The notes beneath the pieces were generated by a model, which did not search any database, was not told the origin of the DNA, and saw nothing but the letters and a program-made list of their open reading frames with translations. A stretch of 64,000 nucleotides of DNA. It comes from Virgibacillus_R byunsanensis (lineage in GTDB: Bacteria; Bacillota; Bacilli; Bacillales; Amphibacillaceae). Location of the stretch: contig NZ_JBHTKJ010000051.1 of assembly GCF_042675965.1 (NCBI RefSeq), positions 1-64,000 of the forward strand. Reading direction: 5' to 3'. Positions 58,439 through 64,000 of this stretch are shown here, one piece after another. A program made the translations under genes and the position numbers. How positions within the stretch are numbered: position 1 is the first letter of the stretch; each line of letters opens with the position of its first letter.

Positions 58439-58466
58439 AAAAAAGGAGAATAGAATCTCCTTTTTT
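58439..58466. terminator. Terminator of the metNPQ-amidohydrolase operon
   Basis: Palindrome AAAAAAGGAGA/TCTCCTTTTTT just after the amidohydrolase stop; T-runs on both strands. Confidence 0.85.
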
Positions 58467-58472
58467 ATCATC

Positions 58473-59681
58473 TTAATTTTTTTCCCTTTTCGTAAGAAAC
58501 TCCTGGTAAATCTCGTTATATACAGCTCGATCGGTTAACAATTCCAAAACAGTCAGTGCGATTGCTTTTGCCCCTAGAACAAGTGCCCGATCACCCATTT
58601 CCGATTTAGCTGCATCTCTGAATTCTACAGTATGTCCAACTAAGTCATGAGATCCAATCTTTATAAATGGATGAATCATAGGAACAACCTGGCTTATATT
58701 TCCACCATCAGTAGATCCTTTCCCTTTCCTTTGTTCTGTAGTAACTGTTTCTCCTAACCCTTCGATTACATCTTTAAATACCGAATCGAAACGGTCATTA
58801 ATAATGAAGTTATCTACTTCATTTTGAAAGGCACTAATTTTCACTTTTGCACCAGTAGCGAGTCCAGCTCCTTCAGCAATAGCTTTTACTTTTGTCGAAA
58901 CGTTATCTAAGACTGTCCTTGTTTCTGCGCGAATGAAAAATCTCGCTTTTGCATATTCTGGTACAACGTTCGGAGCATCTCCACCATCCGTTATGATTCC
59001 GTGAATCCTTACATCCGAGGGTAAATGTTGACGCAAAGCATTAATACCATTAAACAGTTGAATTACGCTATCTAATGCATTGATCCCTTCCTCTGGGTTA
59101 GCTGATGCATGAGCCGTTTTTCCAAAAAACTCAAAATCAAGTGGGTCAACACCCAAAGTAGGTCCTGTAAGGCGTGTTTCATTACCTGGATGAAGCATAA
59201 TTGCAGCATCAATATCACTAACTAATCCCGCTTTTACGAAGCTACCTTTTGCACTTCCGTTTGGTCCGCCTTCCTCTGCAGGTGTTCCAAGTACGACGAG
59301 CTCACCACCTACTTCATCAATCACTTTACTTAAGGCTATAGCGGCAGCAACACTTGTTGTCCCAATAATATTATGGCCACACGCATGACCGATTTGTGGC
59401 AATGCATCGTATTCTGCTAAGAAGCCAATCGTTAACCCAGCTTTCTTTCCCTTTTTTCTAGCCAAAAATGCAGTTTCGTGGCCAGCAACACCTTTTTCTA
59501 CTTCAAATCCTTCATTATGCAGAATAGTTGTTAATACGTTTGAAGCGAAAAATTCTTGATTTCCAATTTCAGGGTTTTCATGGATATCATGGCTTGTTTT
59601 TAGATAAAGATCCTTATTTTCATCGATATTGTTTAACAGACTACTTTTAATTTGTTCTAAATTACTTAGTACTACTGTCAT
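58473..59681 (-). CDS. M20-family amidohydrolase
   Basis: Zinc-dependent peptidase/amidohydrolase of 402 residues in the AbgB/aminoacylase-like branch of M20. Metal-binding motifs are HENPEIG, FLAEYDALPQIGHACGHN, TPAEEGG and MLHPGN; a dimerisation insert runs from about 180 to 290. A likely activity is release of an amino acid from an N-acyl or peptide conjugate. It ends the metNPQ operon (metQ stop is 18 bases from its start), so its substrate may contain methionine. The start is ATG 59681 with GGAGGTGA nine bases upstream; the TTG at 59687 is too close to that site. Confidence 0.88.
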   Translation of the reverse strand: MTVVLSNLEQIKSSLLNNIDENKDLYLKTSHDIHENPEIGNQEFFASNVLTTILHNEGFEVEKGVAGHETAFLARKKGKKAGLTIGFLAEYDALPQIGHACGHNIIGTTSVAAAIALSKVIDEVGGELVVLGTPAEEGGPNGSAKGSFVKAGLVSDIDAAIMLHPGNETRLTGPTLGVDPLDFEFFGKTAHASANPEEGINALDSVIQLFNGINALRQHLPSDVRIHGIITDGGDAPNVVPEYAKARFFIRAETRTVLDNVSTKVKAIAEGAGLATGAKVKISAFQNEVDNFIINDRFDSVFKDVIEGLGETVTTEQRKGKGSTDGGNISQVVPMIHPFIKIGSHDLVGHTVEFRDAAKSEMGDRALVLGAKAIALTVLELLTDRAVYNEIYQEFLTKREKN

Positions 59682-59699
59682 AATCAATCACCTCCCTTT

Positions 59700-60512
59700 T
59701 TAATGTCCGATATCACTTAACGGTACAAATGTTGGAATTTGGTTTCCGTTAAATTCATCTTCAATAAATTGTTTAACTTCCTCAGATTGATAAATTTCTC
59801 CAATTTTGTTTAATACTTCATCATCTTTATCTGTTTCTTGTGTGGCAATAATATTAATATATGGAGTAGCTGTTTCATCTTCATGGAAAATAGAATCACC
59901 TAACGGGTTAAGACCAGCATCTACTGCAATACCATTATTAATAATGGAAGCATCCACATCTGGCATAACACGAGGTGTTTGAGCAGCTACAATTAATTCA
60001 AAATTAAGGTCTTTTGGATTTTCGACAATTTTATCTACAGAACCACTTCCATCAAAACCTTCTTCAAGTTTAATTAAACCTGCTTCTTGTAATAACAATA
60101 GGCCACGCCCCATATTAGTTGCTTCTTTAGCCAAAGCAATTGTACCTCCCTCAGGGATATCTTCTACCGAGTCATGCTTTTCAGAGTATAACCCCATTGG
60201 AGCGATTACTGTTGTGGCAATTGGAACTAAATCTAAATCATGTTCTTCTACAAAAGCATCAAAGTAAGAAACAGTTTGAAATGCATTTGCATCAATTTCT
60301 CCTTCGTCTAACGCAAGATTAGGTTGTACATAGTCAGAAAAACGAACAATTTCAATTTCTATACCCTCTTCTTCTTCTGCTTTCTCTGAAACAAAGTCCC
60401 ATACCCTAGTATCTGAACCACTAACACCTATTTTTACAGAATCATTACTTGAGCAAGCGCTAATTAATGTTAAAGTAGTGATAAATAATACTAATAATCC
60501 AATTTTTTTCAT
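59700..60512 (-). CDS. metQ: Methionine ABC transporter substrate-binding lipoprotein
   Basis: NlpA-family lipoprotein of 270 residues. The signal peptide ends in the lipobox LISAC with the acylated Cys20. The mature part has the family pieces VKIGVSGSDTRVWDFV, ALDEGEIDANAFQT and IALAKEATNMGRGLLLL. It delivers methionine to the MetNP transporter from outside the membrane. AGGAGAG precedes the ATG. It lies 13 bases after metP. Confidence 0.94.
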   Translation of the reverse strand: MKKIGLLVLFITTLTLISACSSNDSVKIGVSGSDTRVWDFVSEKAEEEEGIEIEIVRFSDYVQPNLALDEGEIDANAFQTVSYFDAFVEEHDLDLVPIATTVIAPMGLYSEKHDSVEDIPEGGTIALAKEATNMGRGLLLLQEAGLIKLEEGFDGSGSVDKIVENPKDLNFELIVAAQTPRVMPDVDASIINNGIAVDAGLNPLGDSIFHEDETATPYINIIATQETDKDDEVLNKIGEIYQSEEVKQFIEDEFNGNQIPTFVPLSDIGH

Positions 60513-60525
60513 GTTGAATTCTCTC

Positions 60526-61176
60526 CTATCGTCTTCTTATTTTTTTTGATAAATTATTTCCAGTAGATTGCAAGCCTTGAACCATTATCACAAGGATACC
60601 TACTGTTAGGAACATGACAGTCGTATCAAATTGCTGATATCCAAACGTAATAGCCAAGTCACCCAGTCCTCCTCCACCAATAGCTCCAGCCATTGCAGAG
60701 GCACCAACTAATCCTATGGTCGCAATAGTTATTCCTAACAATAAAGAACTTAGTGCTTCTGGAATAAGGAACCGCACAACAATTTGCTTCGGCGTTGCCC
60801 CCATAGCCTGTGCTGCTTCCATTACACCAGGATCTACTTCTAGTAAAGAGTTTTCAATTAGTCTTGCTATATAAGGACCAGCAAACAGAACCATTGGTAC
60901 GATTGCGGCTGCAGTTCCAATTGATGTACCTACAATAAGCCGTGTAAACGGAATAACAGCAACCATTAAGATAATAAACGGAATGGATCGAAATATATTT
61001 ACAATGGCGTTAAGTACATTAAAAAGGATCCTATTTTCCCATAAATGCCCCTTTCTTGTAACTACAAGCAATATTCCTAAAGGTAATCCGATAATGACTG
61101 CAAATAACAACGAGAAACATACCATCGCAATGGTTTCCCACAACGCTTCAATAATTTGATCCCAATCAACTAACAT
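60526..61176 (-). CDS. metP: Methionine ABC transporter permease
   Basis: Membrane subunit of 216 residues with about five transmembrane helices. The ABC-coupling EAA loop is EAAQAMGATPKQIVVRFLIPEAL near 120-142. The N-terminus overlaps the end of metN by 11 bases, which suggests translational coupling; the ribosome site is weak. Confidence 0.95.
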   Translation of the reverse strand: MLVDWDQIIEALWETIAMVCFSLLFAVIIGLPLGILLVVTRKGHLWENRILFNVLNAIVNIFRSIPFIILMVAVIPFTRLIVGTSIGTAAAIVPMVLFAGPYIARLIENSLLEVDPGVMEAAQAMGATPKQIVVRFLIPEALSSLLLGITIATIGLVGASAMAGAIGGGGLGDLAITFGYQQFDTTVMFLTVGILVIMVQGLQSTGNNLSKKIRRR

Positions 61177-62197
61177 CTTCTAACACTTCCCTTACGGTTA
61201 CATTTTGTTGATGAATATGCATAACTACACGATCTATCTCTTTAAGGTCACCATTAAATTGAACTACTAAATTCCCAAATGGCGTACCTTGTAGCTCTGT
61301 TATACTTCCAAATAGGACATTTACTTCGACCTCAAAGCGCTTAGCTATTTGGGAAAGTAATGGTGCTCCTGTAGATTCACCAACAAACACTATCCTGTAA
61401 ATTCTGTTTTTTTCCACCTGCGTATGAATTAGTTTATAAACTGAATCAGGTATCTGATCTTGCATTACTGTACTCACAAAGTTATGCGCAATTTCCGTTT
61501 TCGGATGAGAAAACACATCAAAAACGGAACCAGATTCAATCACTTTCCCGCGATCAAGTACTGCCACTTTATCGCATATCTCGCGGATAACTCCCATTTC
61601 ATGGGTGATTATTAAAATAGTAATATTGTACTCTTGGTTAATTTTTTTCAAAAGCTTTAAAATCGAACTTGTTGTCTGCGGATCAAGTGCTGATGTTGCT
61701 TCATCACATAAAAGAATGGAAGGCTTTGTTGCCAATGCACGTGCGATTCCCACCCGCTGCTTTTGTCCACCTGACAATTGATCAGGATAATTATCTGCCT
61801 TATCCTCTAGACCAACAAATTCAAGCAAGTCATGAACTCTCTTCTTCACTTGTTCTTTAGGGGTATTCGTTAATAATAATGGCATAGCTACATTCGTATA
61901 AACCGTTTTTGAATTTAACAAATTAAAATGCTGAAATATCATACCAATATTCCGTTTTGCTTCCCGTAATTCTTTTGGGGAAAGCCCCAACAAATCTTGA
62001 TCATTCACTGTTAACTCACCCGAAGTTGGTCGTTCAAGTAAGTTTGTACAGCGAATTAACGAGCTTTTACCAGCGCCACTAAATCCGATAACACCATATA
62101 TTTCACCTTTTTCAATATGTAGGTTAATACCATCTAATGCTTTTACTTCTTGATCACCGGTTTTGTAAAACTTCGTAATGTTATTAAATGTAATCAC
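61166..62197 (-). CDS. metN: Methionine ABC transporter ATP-binding protein
   Basis: ATPase of 343 residues: Walker A GFSGAGKS at 38-45, signature LSGGQKQRVGIARAL near 140, Walker B ILLCDEATSALDP, and H-loop ITHEMG. The C-terminal NIL domain (about 265-343) is the methionine-sensing regulatory domain of MetN. The start is GTG 62197 with GGGAG seven bases upstream. Tandem SAM-I riboswitches and a copy of R1 lie in its leader. Confidence 0.96.
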   Translation of the reverse strand: MITFNNITKFYKTGDQEVKALDGINLHIEKGEIYGVIGFSGAGKSSLIRCTNLLERPTSGELTVNDQDLLGLSPKELREAKRNIGMIFQHFNLLNSKTVYTNVAMPLLLTNTPKEQVKKRVHDLLEFVGLEDKADNYPDQLSGGQKQRVGIARALATKPSILLCDEATSALDPQTTSSILKLLKKINQEYNITILIITHEMGVIREICDKVAVLDRGKVIESGSVFDVFSHPKTEIAHNFVSTVMQDQIPDSVYKLIHTQVEKNRIYRIVFVGESTGAPLLSQIAKRFEVEVNVLFGSITELQGTPFGNLVVQFNGDLKEIDRVVMHIHQQNVTVREVLEDVS

Positions 62198-62219
62198 GTG
62201 AACACTCCCTATTTCTTAT

Positions 62220-62309
62220 TTAGAAAACTTGGCTTATCGCCAAGCCTTAATGGCGAAAGCTTTAGTTGCACTTATGTAGATAAGAAAGTTTTATACTTTC
62301 CTATCTACT
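62220..62309 (-). repeat. R1 element, copy 7 (full)
   Basis: Full copy with both hairpins, nearly identical to copy 2. It lies between the terminator of the second SAM riboswitch and the metN start, thus inside the transcribed metN leader when the riboswitch reads through. Confidence 0.9.
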
Positions 62310-62473
62310 AAAAAATTAAAAATGCCCCTTCTTAGATAAGAAGAGACATAAATATCAAGTGAAGTCTCTTCTTATCTTTCAAACAAATGTTTGCTGGAAT
62401 TGGCACGGTACTTATACAAAGTCCGCTGCCGAGGTTTCGTAGGGCCAGTCCCTCTACCTCTCTAGATAAGAAG
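62310..62473 (-). promoter_or_regulatory. SAM-I riboswitch, proximal (second) aptamer
   Basis: Minus-strand S-box: P1 CTTCTTATC/GATAAGAAG (62465-62473 with 62368-62376), AGAGAGGTAGAGGGACTGGCCC, GAAACCTCGGCAGC, and GTGCCAATTCCAGCA. The expression platform has a terminator ATGTCTCTTCTT/AAGAAGGGGCAT (62322-62349) and a T-run; its left arm can pair with P1 sequence. SAM binding would stop transcription before metN. Confidence 0.93.
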
Positions 62474-62496
62474 TTTTATAAAATTTTTATATACGC

Positions 62497-62658
62497 TAAA
62501 AAATCCCTCCTTATAAACTATAAGAAGAGATTTGCATATAAAATCGCTCTCTCTTCTTATTTTTCAAGCTAAGCTTGTTGGATGTAGCACAGTACTTTAT
62601 AAAAGTCCGCTGCCGAGGTTTCAAAGGGCCAAATCCCTCCACCTCTCTAAATAAGAAG
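62497..62658 (-). promoter_or_regulatory. SAM-I riboswitch, distal (first) aptamer
   Basis: A second complete S-box upstream of the first: P1 CTTCTTATTT with AAATAAGAAG (62553-62658), GAGAGGTGGAGGGATTTGGCCC, GAAACCTCGGCAGC, then GTGCTACATCCAACA. The usual AAWTCC block here reads ACATCC, one core change. It has its own terminator (AAATCTCTTCTTATA/TATAAGGAGGGATTT plus T-run, 62497-62534). Confidence 0.9.
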
Positions 62659-62688
62659 TAAACAAGTATTAAATTTAATATGATAATT

Positions 62689-62717
62689 ACAATACTACCC
62701 TTAAGGTTATTTGTCAA
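62689..62717 (-). promoter_or_regulatory. Sigma-A promoter of the metNPQ operon
   Basis: Minus-strand TTGACA (62712-62717), 17-bp spacer and TATTGT (62689-62694), 30 bp before the first aptamer. Confidence 0.75.
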
Positions 62718-62750
62718 TTGTTTTTTGCAACATTACTAATCAAAAAAATT

Positions 62751-64000
62751 TTACGAAGAAACTTTTTCCTTACTGCTGGTTAAATTATTTAAACGATCTG
62801 CTAGTGCTAATCTAGTTCCGGCTTCTGTTGAGGTCTCATTTGTCAAAACAATTTCTTTTAGTTCATAGGCATTCGATCCATGTTCTGCAAAGTCCAGACC
62901 TGCAATTTCTTCTTCTTCCGATACACGGATAGGAGAAAAGCGTGAAATAACATACGTGAAAGCTCCGAGCGTAACCATGGTCCATGCTACAACTGCTAGA
63001 ACACCTATTAGCTGGATACCTAGCTGTGAAAGTCCTTGACCGTAGAATAGTCCAGTTGAAGTGGAAAACAATCCTATTGCCAACGTTCCCCAAATACCAC
63101 AAATTCCGTGTACTGTGATAGCGCCTACTGGATCATCAATTCTTAATTTAGTATCAAGGAAACGGATCCCTTCCACAAGTAATATACCAGACACTAATCC
63201 TACTAGAATAGATCCACCTAAAGATATTTCTGCACAACCTGCTGTAATACCAACTAGTCCTGCTAATACCCCGTTAAGAGATAATGATGCATCAACTCTT
63301 TTAAATCTTAATTTGGTATATAGAGCAGATGATACCAATGCTGCTGATGTAGATAGTAGTGTTGTACCTATTACCATAGGTACAAGGCTAGGATCAGCTG
63401 CTAGTGTACTGCCACCATTGAAACCGAACCAGCCTAACCAAAGTATGAACACACCTAGTGCACCAATTGGCACATTGTGGCCGGGAATGACATTAACTTT
63501 TTTACCAGTATATTTTCCAATACGTGGCCCTAAAAATAATACAACTGTTAATGCAGCTGCAGCACCAGTCAAATGAACAACAGTGGAACCAGCAAAGTCA
63601 CTGAATCCCAAACTGCTCAACCAACCATCTCCTTGCCATATCCAGTGTCCAACTACTGGATAGATTACGGCAGTCATTGCGACTACAATTAATACATAGC
63701 TTCCAAGTTTTATTCTCTCTGCAACTGCACCAGATATAATTGTAGCACAAGTTGCAACAAACATCGCCTGGAATACAAAGAAGCTAATATCTTCTACTCC
63801 ACTAAGAAAAAATCCATCTGCTCCAATTAAGGATCCCGCTGAAGTTCCAAACATGATCCCATATCCTACTAGAAAAAATAATAGAGCAGCAGAACTGATC
63901 GTAATAAAGTTTTTCATTAAAATATTAAGAGCGTTTTTCGCTCTTGTAAATCCTGACTCAACCATAGCAAATCCTGCATGCATAAAAAATACTAGAAAGG
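62751..64000 (-). CDS. amt: Ammonium transporter (5' end outside window)
   Basis: Partial gene. The frame stays open to the window edge ahead of FMHAGFAMVESGFTRAKNA, so the N-terminal helix and start are missing. About ten membrane helices remain. Conserved Amt features: FVFQAMFVATCATIISGAVAER, the pore histidines in GSTVVHLTGA and ITVHGICGIWGT, and GFNGGSTLA. After about residue 370 of the visible part comes a cytoplasmic tail (SEEEEIAGLDFAEHGSNAYE). No glnK-type gene is visible beside its 3' end; it could be upstream, beyond the window. Confidence 0.93.
   Translation of the reverse strand, partial: FLVFFMHAGFAMVESGFTRAKNALNILMKNFITISSAALLFFLVGYGIMFGTSAGSLIGADGFFLSGVEDISFFVFQAMFVATCATIISGAVAERIKLGSYVLIVVAMTAVIYPVVGHWIWQGDGWLSSLGFSDFAGSTVVHLTGAAAALTVVLFLGPRIGKYTGKKVNVIPGHNVPIGALGVFILWLGWFGFNGGSTLAADPSLVPMVIGTTLLSTSAALVSSALYTKLRFKRVDASLSLNGVLAGLVGITAGCAEISLGGSILVGLVSGILLVEGIRFLDTKLRIDDPVGAITVHGICGIWGTLAIGLFSTSTGLFYGQGLSQLGIQLIGVLAVVAWTMVTLGAFTYVISRFSPIRVSEEEEIAGLDFAEHGSNAYELKEIVLTNETSTEAGTRLALADRLNNLTSSKEKVSS

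Noticed and set aside
62387..62717. Short frames over the metNPQ leader
   Set aside because: They fall in the SAM-I aptamers and terminators, which explain the sequence fully.

Overview
The window is chromosomal DNA of a low-GC, endospore-forming Firmicute of the Bacillaceae. Gene order from ftsH to yaaH matches, in reverse orientation, the region near the replication origin of Bacillus subtilis. The sporulation genes (spoIIE, spoVT, fin, spoVG, sspF, yabG, yabP, yabQ, bofA, csfB, yaaH), the length and sequence of many proteins, and the palindromic intergenic repeats suggest the Oceanobacillus/Virgibacillus group. That genus-level placement is inference.

Layout, minus strand unless noted. 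0.1-9.0 kb: ftsH, hpt, tilS, yabT, yabS and spoIIE, with a tandem repeat block between yabS and spoIIE. 9.3 kb: a plus-strand tRNA-Met. 9.7-14.9 kb: yabR, divIC, yabQ, yabP, rqcP, yabN and yabM. 15.1-23.8 kb: spoVT, mfd, fin, pth, ctc, prs and glmU. 23.8-24.5 kb: a non-coding MITE-like element. 24.6-35.4 kb: spoVG, purR, ispE, sspF (only 56 codons), a broken SCP2-domain gene, veg, yabG, ksgA, rnmV, yabE, yabD and metS. 35.7 kb: abrB on the plus strand. 36.1-43.2 kb: rsmI, yazA, yabB, yabA, yaaT, holB, yaaR, yaaQ, tmk and yaaO. 43.2-43.8 kb: a second copy of the MITE-like element, inverted. 43.9-49.1 kb: csfB, an unrecognised membrane-anchored protein, bofA, yaaL, recR, yaaK, dnaX, the large SRP RNA and tadA. 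49.2-51.1 kb: yaaI and yaaH on the plus strand.

Beyond that collinear block lie a PfpI-family pseudogene, acsA with a perfect cre site, a tRNA-Arg, dgk and dck (plus strand), a small membrane protein, fnr with an FNR box, proC under a proline T-box, a tRNA-Ser, and a methionine uptake operon (metN, metP, metQ and an M20 amidohydrolase). Two tandem SAM-I riboswitches precede that operon. A 5'-truncated ammonium transporter gene runs off the right edge.

The genes serve mainly information processing (dnaX, holB, recR, tmk, mfd, tRNA and rRNA modification), nucleotide supply (prs, hpt, purR, dgk, dck), cell envelope and division (glmU, divIC) and the two-compartment sporulation programme (sigma-F, -E, -G and -K regulators, spore coat and cortex proteins, SASP).

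The least explained part is the intergenic sequence. A roughly 90-bp element (called R1 here) occurs seven times in one orientation. Six copies begin exactly at the T-tract of an intrinsic terminator, and its two hairpins show compensatory changes between copies. Two other palindromic families (R2, R3) and the inverted MITE-like pair accompany it.
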